Below, one piece after another: positions 10,832 through 21,212 of a stretch of 64,000 nucleotides of DNA. A program made the translations under genes and the position numbers. The notes under the pieces are model-generated. The model was not told the origin of the DNA. It made no database searches and saw only the letters and a list, made by a program, of their open reading frames with translations. Numbering within the stretch: the first letter of the stretch is position 1; every line of letters begins with the position of its first letter. Source of the stretch: Gloeopeniophorella convolvens (taxonomy: Eukaryota > Basidiomycota > Agaricomycetes > Russulales); assembly GCA_022496205.1 (NCBI GenBank), contig WTXD01000017.1, positions 186,001-250,000 of the forward strand, written 5' to 3'.

Positions 10832-12131
10832 ATGCCGATGGGAAGCCGCGGTCCCTCGCCCCTCCGCCCCCCGGCCGCAATGTCCCAGACCTCCTTCCGC
10901 GTCGAGACCCAGCTCTCCCCGATCGACCGCGCCCTCCACCCCGTCGTCCACGCCGGCCGCGTCGCCGTCATCACCGGCGCCGCCAGCGGTATCGGCGCCG
11001 CCGCCGCCCGCGAGCTCGCCAGGTGCGCCCCGCGCGCACTCACATGCACACGCCGCGCGCTGACGTGGACGCGCGCAGGCTCGGGCTCAAGGTCGCGATC
11101 GCGGACATCGCCGCGGAGCCGCTGCACGCGCTCGCCAGGGAGCTCGCCGCCGCGCACGGCGACGCGAACGTGCTCGCCGTGCCGACGGACGTGAGCGTCC
11201 TCGCGGACGTCGAGCGCCTCCGCGAGCGCGTGTACGAGGCCTGGGGCGAGGTGCGTCCCTTGCGCCGTGGTACCGCCCAGCCGCGGCTGACCGCGCACAG
11301 GTGGCGGTGCTGCTGAACAACGCGGCGGTCGGCACGCGCGGGACGTCGTTCGAGGGCCTCGAGCAGTGGCACGCCGTCATGGACGTCAACCTCTTCGGGT
11401 GCGCAGCCGCCCGCGTCGCGCTGTGGCCGTGTGCTGACCCCCGGGACCGCGCGGCAGGGTGCTGAACGTGCAGCACACGTTCGTGCCGGTGCGCGCGCGC
11501 GCTGCGCGCTGAGTGCTTAACTCATGCATGCGTGCCGCAGCCGATGCTCCACCAGGAGAACCAGTCGGTGATCGTCAACACGGGCTCGAAGCAGGGCATC
11601 ACGAACCCGCCGTGCGTGCTGCCGCTGTGCTGTGCTGTGCTGTGTGGCGGGTCGTTGACGTGTGTGCGGGCAGGGGCAACGCGGCGTACAACGCGTCCAA
11701 GGCGGCGGTCAAGAGCCTCACGGAGGGCCTCGCGCACGAGCTGCGCACGCGCCCGCACGCGAACGTCACCGCGCACCTCTTCATGTGCGTCCGTTCCGTT
11801 CCGCCTCGCGAGCCGCGCGCGCTGACTAGGGCCGCGCAGCCCCGGGTGGACGTGGACGGGCATGACGGCGGGCGGGAACGCGGACGCGGAGAAGCCCGCG
11901 GGGGCGTGGACGGCGGAGGAGACGGTGCTGTACATGCTCGACCGCGTGCGCGAGGGCGACTTTTACATCCTCGTGCCGGACAACGAGACGCGGCACGAGG
12001 TCGACCAGCTGCGCGTCCTCTGGGCCGCGGGCGACCTCGTCGAGGGCCGCCCCGCGCTCAGCCGGTGGCACCCGGCGTACAAGGCCGTGTTTGAGGAGTA
12101 CATGCGCGATGGGCTCGCGCAGCTGCCGTAG
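10832..12131 (+). CDS. Short-chain dehydrogenase/reductase (SDR), seven exons
   Basis: NAD(P)-dependent oxidoreductase of the classical SDR fold; the substrate is unknown. The exons join in phase to give the nucleotide-binding TGAASGIG, the structural NNAAVG, the catalytic serine region VNTGSKQG, the active-site YNASK and the downstream PGWTWTGM. Every intron has a GTGCGC or GTGCGT donor: about 11021, 11251, 11399, 11493, 11609 and 11786. The C-terminal part (FYILVPDNETRHEVDQ...WHPAYKAVFEEYM) is also a known extension of fungal members. The frame is intact throughout, in contrast to its neighbours. It lies between the lipase and the DDE-type gene with no obvious pathway link. Confidence 0.85.
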
Positions 12132-12297
12132 GTAGAGAACTGAATTCGTATCGCGGTGTAAGTCGGTTGTTCTTGGAGAAATGTGTAGTACGTGTATGAT
12201 CGAGGAGGCGACCGCGCCTCGGCCCTGCATTTTGAAATGGGCTTGTCCGCTCCGCTACAACACAACGCGGATACTGCACTCGAGTATCCCGCAGCGG

Positions 12298-12308
12298 CTA
12301 TATATTAC
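12298..12308 (+). promoter_or_regulatory. TATA box of the DDE transposase-derived gene
   Basis: CTATATATTAC lies about 35-43 nt upstream of the ATG at 12341 in otherwise GC-rich DNA. Its position and composition fit a core promoter. Confidence 0.45.
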
Positions 12309-12340
12309 GCGCACGGAATCTCTTGTCCGCAACGGCCACA

Positions 12341-13491
12341 ATGGTGCGCCGGCACATCTCCAAGGAAGACAAGCACGCCGCGCTCGCGCTCTCGCGGCAG
12401 GGCCTCACCGACGCCGAGGTGCACCGCCGCACGGGCATCAGCGTGCGCGCGCTGCGCCGCCTCCGCCGCACCTTCCGCGACACGGGCGACGTCGTGCGCG
12501 TCCCCGCCGTCTCGGGCCGCCCGCCGCTCGTCGACGAGCAGCACGCGCAGGTGCGTCCCTGCCCCCGCCCCCGCGTGCGTGCGTGCGGGTCCCGCTGACG
12601 CGCGCAGCGCAGTTCCTGATCGAGTGCATCGAGCAGCGCCCGGGCGCGATGCTCGCGGAGCTCCGCGAGACCCTGCGCGAGGCGTGCGGCGTCGACGTGG
12701 CGGTGCCGACGGTGTGGCGCACGCTGCAGCGGCGCGGGTACGAGCTCAGGAAGGTGCGCGGCGCGCGCCCCTCGCCGCGCGTGAACGTTGAGCGTTGATG
12801 GAGCGGAGCGGCAGGCGACGCGCGCGGAGATCGAGGCGAACGAGGCGGCGCGCGCGCGGTACCGCCGGCTGCTCGCGGAGGAGTACGCGCCGGAGCAGCT
12901 CGTGTTCGTCGACGAGAGCAACTGCGCGCGGATGACGGCCGAGCGGCCGCAGGCGTGGGTGTTCGCGGACGGCGCGCGGCGGCGCGAGTTTGCGCTGCTC
13001 GGGGGCAAGTGCGTGCCAGTGCGTGCCCGATGGCCAACCGCACGCCGCTGACTATATATGCTACGCATGCCCGCAGGTACACGGTGCTGCCCGCGGTGGC
13101 GCGCGAGGGCATCCTGCACGCGGCGGTGTACGACTACGCGCCGGGCATCGAGGAGCACCGCGCGTTCGTCGCGGCGCTGCTCGTGCGCATGCAGCGCTGG
13201 CCGCAGCCCAACTCGGTGCTCGTCGCGGACGCGGCGGCCGCGGCGCGCGCGGGGCCCGAGCTGCGCGCGATGGTCGAGGCGCGCGGCGCGCGGCTGCTCG
13301 TGCTGCCCGACTGGTCGCCCGACCTCAACCCGGCCGAGGGCGCGCTCGCGTTCATCGACGGGTGGGTGCGCGCGGAGCGGGCGCGCGGCGCGCTGGGCGA
13401 GCTTAGGGCGTTGTTGGATGGGGCGTTTCATGCTGTTACGGCGGAGGACGTGCGCGGGTGGTTCGAGCGGTGGGGCGGGGGAGTCTCGTAG
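12341..13491 (+). CDS. Domesticated IS630/Tc1-mariner-type DDE transposase-like protein
   Basis: The protein begins with a helix-turn-helix region (SKEDKHAALALSRQGL, later TGISVRALRRLRRTF), followed by a linker (IECIEQRPGAMLAELRE) and a DDE_3-like RNase H fold. Acidic residues sit at the expected places: VFVDESNCAR, SVLVADAAAA, and SPDLNPAEG, the last two separated by 35 residues, close to DD34E. The usual N-x-x-I-H after the second aspartate is replaced by alanines. Three introns (donors GTGCGT near 12550, GTGCGC near 12755 and GTGCGT near 13011) splice in phase. There are no recognisable terminal inverted repeats at the gene's edges. Introns, a promoter and an open frame suggest a host gene derived from a transposase. 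Loss of the SIH-type motif makes transposition unlikely, although the acidic triad remains. Confidence 0.75.
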
Positions 13492-14069
13492 GGTCGTATG
13501 TAGTACAATCACATCGCAAGTAGTTAATTATTTATCTACTAGGGGCCCGCAACAATTAAGTAGGGATCAGGTTTTGATCTGTGGGATTGATGAGCGCGGC
13601 CGGAAAAGGCAACGTGTCCGGTGCGGAATCGTTTTTCAGGGCGCCGCGAAACAAAACTCGTCCTTTGTTGTCTTCGTCCACGTCGTCGTCCTCGCCCAGA
13701 GCCGCCGTCGCCGTCGTTCGTCGCCGTCGCCCCCGTCGACATTCCAGTTCGCCTTTGCCTCTCTTCTCCTAGACCGGCAGGCTCCGCTGGTCCTTGTCTA
13801 GTCGCAGCCCGCAGCCCGCGCTCCCACCTGGCACCGCCCCGGCTGCCCTGCTCGCTCCCCCCGCTAGCCAATTGATCCCCCCCCGACTCGACGTCGGCCC
13901 TTCCTCTTCGTCGCAGCCCCGCAGCGGCCCCCCGCAGGATCAGGACATAATTATATTGCCTACCCACACCACACCCACACTCCCCAGCCACAAAAATATT
14001 TCCTACGCACCACCAGCGCCAGCAGCACTGCCCACCCCTTTTTCCTTTTCGACGATAGTGTAGCACGCC
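13492..14069. promoter_or_regulatory. Intergenic region and 5' leader of VTS1
   Basis: No gene is recognised here. The right half is C-rich and ends in a pyrimidine-rich tract (cccacccctttttccttttcg) just before the VTS1 ATG, as is usual for highly expressed basidiomycete genes. Confidence 0.35.
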
Positions 14070-16436
14070 ATGGCCTCCCTCAGACCGCCCTCGAGCCCCA
14101 GCCCCAGCCCGTCCCCCGTCCCCGGCGTGAACGGCAAGAACCCCAGCGCCCGCGCGTCCATGGGCCCCGCCGCACGCCCCTCCCCCGCCGCGGCCAGCTT
14201 CAACCTCGCTTCGCCCCGTCCCGGCGGCGGCCCCTCTGGCGGCCGGCCCACCAGCGAGCTCCTGGCAGCGCCACCTTCCAGACCCCTGAAGGTCAGCACT
14301 CTATCCCTGTTTTTTGTGGCTTTTTTTCGCGGCGTCGTTAGGGCGGGCGGCGCCAGCGTTACCGCCCCCCCCGCCCTGCGCACGTCCCACGGCGTCGCCC
14401 GTTCCCGTTTCGCTTCCTGCCCATATTTGGACATCACAGCTGACGGTCACCGTCTGTTCACAGCGGATGCTATTGACCAATGGTTCGAGAACTTTAATCA
14501 TTATGAAACCACGCTGGTCAGTTGCCCTGCTCTTGTGCGCTGTGTGAGCCGGTGCTGATGCCCGTGTGCAGGAAGAGATGGCTGCCGCCTCTCTCGACGT
14601 CAATTTCAAGGAAGAACTGAGCGCCATCGAGCAATGTGAGTGCGCCGTGGCTTCCACCGCCACCATCTCATCATGTGCTGATCTCCGCGGATCGACCCCA
14701 GGGTTCAAGGTTCTCTCCGAAGCCGAGCGCACAGCCGCTCTTTACAGTCTTTTGCAACATTCTACCCAGGTCCAGATCCGCTTCTTCATCACCGTCCTGC
14801 AACAGATGGCCAGGGCGGACCCCATGACGGCTCTGCTGAGCCCGGCCGTCGGCGGATCCATGCAGAGCCAGATGGAGGCCAAGCTCGCCAGCATGAACCT
14901 CAAGTCGCCCGGCCTCAAGTCGACCATGCCCGGCTCGCCCTCCGCCCGCACTTTTAGCGGCGCCGCCAACGCGAACCGCCAGTCGCTCGCGTTTGACTCG
15001 ACCTCCTCCTTCCTCTCCCCGGACGCCGCCAACAACGTCGGCAACAGCGAGGCCGCCGCCACCCTCGCGCAGCAGCGCGCCAAGCTCAAGGCCAGCAACG
15101 CCGCGCACCGCATCTCCGCGCCCGCACTCGCCTCGGGCGGTGGCGAGCGCGGCACGTGGGCCGGCGCCGGCTCCCTCGGCCAGGTCGCCGAACGCTCCGG
15201 CTCGCCCGGGCAGGAGATCACCGTCGAGCCCAAGTCGTCCCGCCCGCAGAGCACCGACTTTTCCGTGCTCGCCGCCGGCGCCGCGTTCCGCTCGCCTCGC
15301 CCCGAGGGCGCCAGCGCGCTCGACGCACTCTCTCCCGCCATCGGCGACAGCTGGGCGAGCATGGTCAACACGCCGCTCATGCCGATGTTCCAGAAGACGT
15401 CGACTGCCGCCGGCGCGGGCCCTGCGCAGACGGTCGATCTCGCCACCGCCAAGCTGAACGACCTCTACGGCGGCGGCGCGGTGCCGCGCCTCGATGGGCC
15501 TGAGAAGTTCCGTCGCGTGTCCAAGGGCAACGTCTCGGATGCGGGTTCGCGCGGGGGCGCGGGCGAAGGCGGCGCGAACGGTGTGTACGGTGATGATGGC
15601 GAACTCGTGCCGGGCGGCGGCGGGCGCGCGCAACAGCAGCAGCAGCAGCAACAACAGCAGCAACGCATGCGCAACGGCTGGGGCGGCAGTGGCGCGCACT
15701 CGCCCGCGCTCTCGGGCACGTCCGGCCGCTTTGGGAGCGACGACGGCTCGGCCGCGGCGCTGCAGCAGCAGCAGGCCGCGCTCGCAGGGCTCGGCATGGG
15801 CGTCGGCGGGTTCAACCTCGGGCTCGGGTCGCCCGGCCTGCAGGGAATACCCAACGGACTGGCATGGCGCAATTCGCGCAGCTCGGCGGGATGGGGCCGT
15901 TTGGCGCCGCGGGGCTCAACATGAACATGCTCGGCATGGCGAACCTCGGCGCGATGGGCCTCGCGCCCGAGGCGCAGCTGCTCGCGGCGCAGATCGCGGC
16001 GGCCGGCGGCGGCTTTGGGCAGCCCGGGCTCGGGCTCGGCGCGTTCGGGGGCATGCAGGGCCCACAGGGCCCGCCGCGGCGCAACGGGGGCGGGCGGTCG
16101 CCCGGCCTGGGCTCGGGCGGCGGGCTCGCGAAGGCGGGCAGTGGCAGCAGCAACGGCAACGGCGGCGGCGCGAAGAAGTCGGACGAGGAGGACTTTGACC
16201 CGGCGGTGCTGAGCGACGTCGCGGCGTGGCTGCGCAGCCTGCGGCTGCACAAGTACACGCCGAACTTTGAGGGCATGCACTGGAAGGACATGGTGCTCAT
16301 GGACGAGGCGGCGCTCGAGGCGCAGGGCGTCGCGGCGCTCGGCGCGCGCCGCAAGATGCTCAAGACGTTCGAGGTTGTGCGGCGCAAGATGGGCATCGAC
16401 GAGCCGGGCGCGGCGCCGCCGTCGTCCGCCGCGTAG
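14070..16436 (+). CDS. VTS1: VTS1/Smaug-type RNA-binding protein with C-terminal SAM domain
   Basis: Vts1 binds hairpins (Smaug recognition elements) in mRNA through its SAM domain and recruits deadenylases, so it acts in cytoplasmic mRNA decay. The N-terminal conserved region is visible across three introns: ADAIDQWFENFNHYETTL, EEMAAASLDVNFKEELSAIE and VLSEAERTAALYSLLQHSTQ. The long low-complexity middle includes a glutamine run (CAG/CAA repeat at about 15640-15662). The SAM domain is at about 16200-16400 (VAAWLRSLRLHKYTPNFEG, GARRKMLKTFEVVRRKMG). Two single-base losses break the frame: near 14264 (ELL then GSATFQTPE) and near 15863 (IPNGLA then MAQFAQLGG). Restoring each rebuilds the expected text, so assembly error is the likely cause in this conserved gene. 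Confidence 0.88.
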
Positions 16437-17197
16437 TGCCTCCGCACGCCTGCGCGCCATTATCCCGCACCGCGTCCCACGTCGTCCCGTCTCGTCTCTT
16501 CTATGCACTCCCTTGTTCTCGAATCTTGCCTCGGACCGATTGATATATCTCCTCCGCGCCCCGCTTCGTTCCGTCCGTCTTTTGATTCACGGTTTCTCGT
16601 TGTTCCTTTCTTTCTTTCTTTCTTTCCTTCCTTCATGCACGTGCGTGGGGCCCCGCCTGGAGCGCGAAGTTGCTTGCTTGCCAGCTGCTGCTGCTGCTGC
16701 TGCTACCTACTACTACTACACTCGGTGATAGGGATAGTCTAGTGACGCCAGGTCGTGTCTGTATGCATAGTGTATATGATTACGTATATATATATATAAA
16801 TGTACCATCTCGAGCGGTTTTTATTTTTGCCCGGGGACGTTGCGGATCCGAGCCTGTCTCCCAACTGCGATCTCCGTGTCCACATCGGATGGCTGGACAG
16901 CTGGCAGCAGAGCCCGCGCGCGGCGGCGGGCTCTTGGAACAGCGCGCGCATGGCCGGGCGCGTGGCGACCGACCCCTCAGACGTCCGCTAGCGACTCATT
17001 GGCTGGCTGGCGCAGCACGAGCTGATTGAAATTCCCGCAAGATAGTGGCATTATGGGGACTAGCATCTGTATTGTACTGGATATTACTGTATGTACACTG
17101 TTGGCACGATCGCCGAGTTTCGTGTCGCAGGCCTGCTAATGCTCATGACGCGTGACGTTCCGCCTTCTCTCGGTTTATCTCTGCCAGCGGAATCGTG
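16437..17197. repeat. VTS1 3' region with simple repeats
   Basis: No gene is seen. The stretch holds a CTTT/CTTC tract at about 16608-16635, a CTG run at about 16685-16703, an alternating TA run at about 16784-16799, and T/C-rich sequence consistent with a 3' UTR and terminator area. Confidence 0.5.
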
Positions 17198-17706
17198 TCA
17201 CCGGGTTGACGAGGATATTCTTGCATAGTCGCCTCCGCAGGGCACTGCCGAGACTTGATCGCGCCAGAATTCCGACTCTGAGTCGCTGACGTCCATCTGT
17301 GACTCATCAGATTCCCCAGAATCCATCTCTGGTGTCCCCGGATCCGCCTCTAGACTCTCGGGTATCGTCCGTCTGACGCGAACGAGTTCCCGTATGCGAC
17401 TCCGCAGATCCCGGTTCTCCTGACGGGCATCGTCGAGCTCGCCGAGCACCTCGTCGATGCGGCGGATCACTGCTGGATGCGATGAGCGTGATGAGAGGAG
17501 TGCGGGGTGGCATGGACTCAACGAAGGGCGAGGCGGTCCTTCTTCGGTCTGAACGTGTTTCCTGGGAGCTCGAGCTGTTTCCACAGCGTGGCGAAGTCCT
17601 CCTCGACCCTGTTTCGCTGGGCCTTCAGCCTGCGTGCTGCTACAGAGTCGACGAGGGTTGGAGATCTGGGCTCGGGAGACGAGGAGTTATCAGGGTAGGA
17701 GTTCAT
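17198..17706 (-). CDS. bHLH-leucine-zipper-like protein (putative), two exons
   Basis: Exon 1 starts at the ATG at 17706 (MNSYPDNSSSPEPRSP) and contains ARRLKAQRNRVEEDF then ATLWKQLELPG. A 50-nt intron (GTTGAGT...CATCCAG) leads to exon 2 with IRRIDEVLGELDDAR and ENRDLRSRIRELVRVR, then an acidic tail (MDSGESDESQMDVSDSESE). The pattern of basic helix, loop with FRPKKDR, second helix and heptad leucines resembles a bHLH-zip DNA-binding protein, but canonical DNA-contact residues are not all present. It has a decayed paralogue at 2176-2583. The function is inferred only from this architecture. Confidence 0.6.
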
Positions 17707-17756
17707 GGCAACAGTGGAGAGTCGGTCGGCGCAGGACTGGCATAAGCCTATCGCCC

Positions 17757-17766
17757 TTTATATACG
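17757..17766 (-). promoter_or_regulatory. TATA box of the bHLH-like gene
   Basis: Read on the minus strand the sequence is GTATATAAAG, about 51 nt upstream of the ATG at 17706. This spacing suits a core promoter. Confidence 0.45.
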
Positions 17767-18389
17767 TACCACAGAGCACGAGACGTCTGGGCCAGTTAGG
17801 GCCACGCTCGTCCGTGCAGGGGACAAATGCCACAATAAGTACGACACACGCAATATGGGCACGTGCACTGTCTTGATATTGCTCGCAACGAGTTGGGTCA
17901 TTAGTGTGCATTGTTGGAACACAACTGGGGGCGTAGGGACGTCTGAGCCAAGGAACGTCGACGTCGCAAAACACGAGACAAAGTCTTCCAGGTTCCCGAT
18001 TCAGCCTCTGCTGTCAACGGAGCGAGTATGTGCGTTCATTCGAGGAGAAGAAGACCATAGATGACCGACTCTTCAAGTGGCGATGACCCGAGTGGCAGAT
18101 GACCTCGGGTCGTCCTGTTGAGCAGGTCCATGAAACAAGGCCTGGTGGATGTATCCAAGCGCTCGTCCCGGACTTGTGATCCGCCAACTTCCAAGGCACG
18201 AGGCACAAGTCCAAACAGGTCCAAACGAACTCAAACAGGGCTTTCGGCAAACCCCAAGAGAGAGACTGCTACTCACTCTCTTTGTCACCGAGTTCTGCGC
18301 GCTTTGAAGTCCATCCTGGACAGGTGGGTCAGAAAGCCTGATTGCCTGTGCCTAGTTGTCTTTCTGTTGCAGACATGTGCTTCAGCCTT
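17767..18389. other. Intergenic, nothing recognised
   Basis: No conserved frame, repeat or element was recognised between the bHLH-like promoter and the GH16 remnant. Short frames occur on both strands without recognisable domains. Confidence 0.3.
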
Positions 18390-19296
18390 CACTGCTCGGC
18401 TTCCCGAGGGTGCGGATGTCAAGCGGGCAGTGTTGTGCTCCGGCTGTACTTCAAGTTGTCTCCTCATACCCGCTGCGGTGCTCAAATGTCATCCGATTCG
18501 TATTTTCCTGACAAGTGCTGGCACCATACCGAACACTACACCACTATCCGTTCATTAAGTATGTAGCCCTTTTCTGTACGTGTTTATGACTATGGCCAAC
18601 TTCACTCTCAAGTTCATCCGTGACCCCGTTCCGTAGTGCAAGGACGTGCCCGGCTCGTTGCAGGGCAACGTTAGCAGCGTCAACACTTCGTCTCTCGGCA
18701 CGCCTTTCGCAAATCTTCCTTCAGGCAGATGCACGATCGACAACTTCTTCCAGCCTCAAAACCTCATTTTTGACATAGCAATTTGCGGAGGTACGCTACC
18801 GCCAGACCTTGCGCAGCCTCACCCCGACTGACCACACACTGCACCCGCTTATCTACTCTGTTGTATCGCCTTGTTCCCCTCTTGTTCGTTCTGACAGAAT
18901 GCGGTGGGTAGCCGCGCCTCGCGTATCATTGGCTGTCAAATTGATGTTTGTGCTCAATCTGATGCAGCCGGCAACCCCTCAATGTTTGCTCAGACATGTT
19001 CTGGTGTCTGCAGCAACCTTGTGAGTTCGCCAAGCAACTACGACAATGCATACTTCGAGGTGCAGTCCTTGCGCGTGTATGGGACGTCGTCCGAGGTCGA
19101 AACCCATCCGAAAAGCTCGGGCGCAGGGCACGTACGCGCCGCGAGCGTCCTCGGACTCGCCGGAAGCACCGCGGGATTGCTCACGGCTCTGGCGGTCTTG
19201 TTATTCAGCTCGGCGTCACAGACTCCCCTAGGCAGCTGCCGAACAGAAGAGTGTGGAGGTATGTTGCGGGATACACATAGGGAAAATCAGACATAA
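18390..19296 (+). pseudogene. Decayed glycoside hydrolase family 16 (endo-beta-1,3(4)-glucanase-like), C-terminal half
   Basis: GH16 enzymes cleave beta-1,3 or mixed-linked glucans in cell walls. The visible match is the C-terminal half: RCGAQMSSDSYFPDKC near 18473-18520, VPGSLQGNVSSVNTSSLGTP and NLIFDIAICG near 18644-18790, then after a probable 175-nt intron AGNPSMFAQTCSGVC and SPSNYDNAYFEVQSLRVYG. Stops and frame changes break the upstream part (for example a TAG at about 18634), and the ExDxE catalytic region is absent. The end carries a hydrophobic stretch (VLGLAGSTAGLLTALAVLLF) that could anchor the protein. It is judged a genuine relic. Confidence 0.6.
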
Positions 19297-20085
19297 ATAT
19301 GGTGTTCTGTACGCTGAGATGCACACCAATAGGTTCTAAGAAGTGTTACAGGGTTTCGGCCATTGTCGTGCTCACATCTCGGGAGAGAGGATGTAAGCAA
19401 TGGGGACTGATACTGGACTACTGGGTGGGGTGCAATGAACAGGGCAGCATGATAGCCACGGTGACCCGACAATGCTCGACCCTTGACATTGGTGCATGGA
19501 TGACCGATGACACCTCCATAATTGAAAAGAATCGGTTCAGTCGCGACTCTGAGTTGCCAATGATCGTATTCTTCTGTCGCGTAGCGTACATCTTGAAACC
19601 GGTGTATTTTTAAGTTCTGTTAGTGTGAGCCTCGGCGCACAGAACCAACTGTAGGAAACTAGTGCATACTATGATGCCAATACGCTCAGTGGGCCTTGGC
19701 GAGCGGCACTGAGCATTGAAGCAGGAGCAAGCCGCCCGAGACCTCCGGGCCGGAGGATGACATGGAGAGTTGCGTACTTTCCGCATAGTTTTCACACGCC
19801 GGGCCGGTGTTCCCGATCAATTTCCGGCATTCCCCGAAGGTACTTTAGGTTTAGGGCTGGCTAGGGTTGACCAAATATATAGTTTTTATTGTATGGTATA
19901 ATGTGAATGACAACACTTTTTTGAACCGAGTAATAACAATGACAAGCACTTTTTCACACCTGTAATTGAAGTGACAAATCATATTGTTATTAACTTTAAG
20001 TCTGTATCTACAGTATACTAGGGGGATGTTGTAGGGAAGGGAGGGAATCTGCCGCAAAGGAAGGAACTGACTTAGGAAGTAGAGC
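19297..20085. other. AT-richer intergenic region, nothing recognised
   Basis: No gene is recognised. At 19860-20040 the composition is clearly more AT-rich than its surroundings. Confidence 0.3.
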
Positions 20086-20560
20086 CACGCCCGTTAGAGC
20101 GCGGCGGGGAAGCGAGGAGGGGCGCGTCGGCGCGCCACGTCACGGCCGCGTCGCTGAGCGCAGGGAGTCGTCGCGGCGACAGGGGTGGCGGTGAAAGAGT
20201 GGGTGGGCCGTCCCTGGGTGCAGTAATGTGGCCACAGTCGTCAGAGCGCAGCCGCGGCAGCCCGATGCAGTGCTTGAAGCCATGCGCACGGTCGTGAGGC
20301 GGCGGGGGCGGCAAGGTGAATGCAAGGCCGGGGACGCCGTCCTCGACCGAGGGAGTGGGGCCACGCTCGTCAGAGCGCAGCGGTGGTTCGGCGCGGCGGG
20401 CAACGGCGCGCGGGGTAGCGGCGGGGGTGGCGAGTCGAAAACGAGAACGGTACGACCGTCCTCGTCTGGGAAGATGGAGCCGTGTTCGTCAGAGCGCGGC
20501 AGGGGAATGGGGATGCGCGCGTCAGCACGCCACGTCGCCGTCGCGTCGCCGCGCGAAGGA
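20086..20560. repeat. Degenerate minisatellite, units of about 120-150 bp
   Basis: The core CGTYAGAGCGC recurs at about 20092, 20239, 20368 and 20487, each preceded by a ggccac- or gagcc-like segment. The first and last units also share a cgcgtcRgcRcgccacgtc tail. Spacing falls from 147 to 129 to 119 bp. The long minus-strand frame through it (20140-20802) is a by-product of GC-rich repeats. Confidence 0.5.
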
Positions 20561-21119
20561 GCTCGCCGCGGTGGCACGTTCGTGTCGCCCCGGCTCGGGA
20601 TGCTGCCGCGCGACGGAAATTGAGGCGGCGGCGGCGTCGTCGTGATGAGTTGGGGTGTGGGCGCAGGAACGGGCGCACAGCCGCTGTTTTCGTTGACGGA
20701 ACCGCACGGCTGCAGCTGAACCTGCTGCGCCGGCGCCTTGGGGTCGTCGCGGTGCAGTGCGGGGCCGTGCGATGCGAATTGCGCGAGCGTGTACCTGATC
20801 AATCGAGCATGAAAATTGTTTGTTTGTAGCTGTCAACTCCCGGCCTCCATACGTGTGGGGTCCAAGGCGGGGTAGGGGGCGGGGGCGCGGACGACGTCGG
20901 CGCTGGCATCGCTTCGGCTCGCTTTCGGCCGCGGCACTTGGGCTGCGATGGAGGGGGAGGGAGATCTGGGTTCGCTGCGCAGGCACGCGCAGCGCGATTG
21001 TTGGCAACTGACTGCGCGTCTCTCGGTTCTCGGTTCGGCGCGCTCGACTTGCGTGACGTGTGGTCTCCGCCAATGAGGCGCTGATGGCGATCTCGTTTGT
21101 CGTCATTTCGGGTAGCGAC

Positions 21120-21212
21120 GGAAATAAAGAGGGGGATGAGGGGGGGATGAGGATGAGGACGAGGATGAGGACGAGGGCGAGGACGAGGGCGAGGACGAGG
21201 AGGACTGTGTCC
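21120..21212. repeat. GAGGAY/GAGGRC simple hexamer tract
   Basis: A purine-only strand runs as gaggatgaggacgaggatgag-like hexamers and ends gaggacgaggaggac. It is a simple low-complexity repeat with no gene attached. Confidence 0.7.

Noticed and set aside
3140..12131. Terpenoid biosynthetic gene cluster (terpene synthase plus SDR)
   Set aside because: The two genes are about 6.4 kb apart with an unrelated F-box relic and a lipase between them, and no P450, transporter or regulator is present.
12298..13512. 404-aa minus-strand frame antisense to the DDE-type gene
   Set aside because: Arg/Ala/His-rich translation without domains; the plus strand has spliced, conserved motifs. High GC removes stops on the opposite strand.
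14671..15699. 342-aa minus-strand frame antisense to VTS1
   Set aside because: By-product of GC-rich codons; VTS1 conserved text lies on the plus strand.
15465..16508. 347-aa minus-strand frame over the SAM domain
   Set aside because: Low-complexity translation, overlaps the VTS1 SAM coding region.
20086..20560. CRISPR-like array
   Set aside because: Units are diverged, spacing varies and the genome is eukaryotic; this is a minisatellite.
20140..20802. 220-aa minus-strand frame
   Set aside because: Runs through the degenerate minisatellite, Pro/Arg-rich, no start context or domain.
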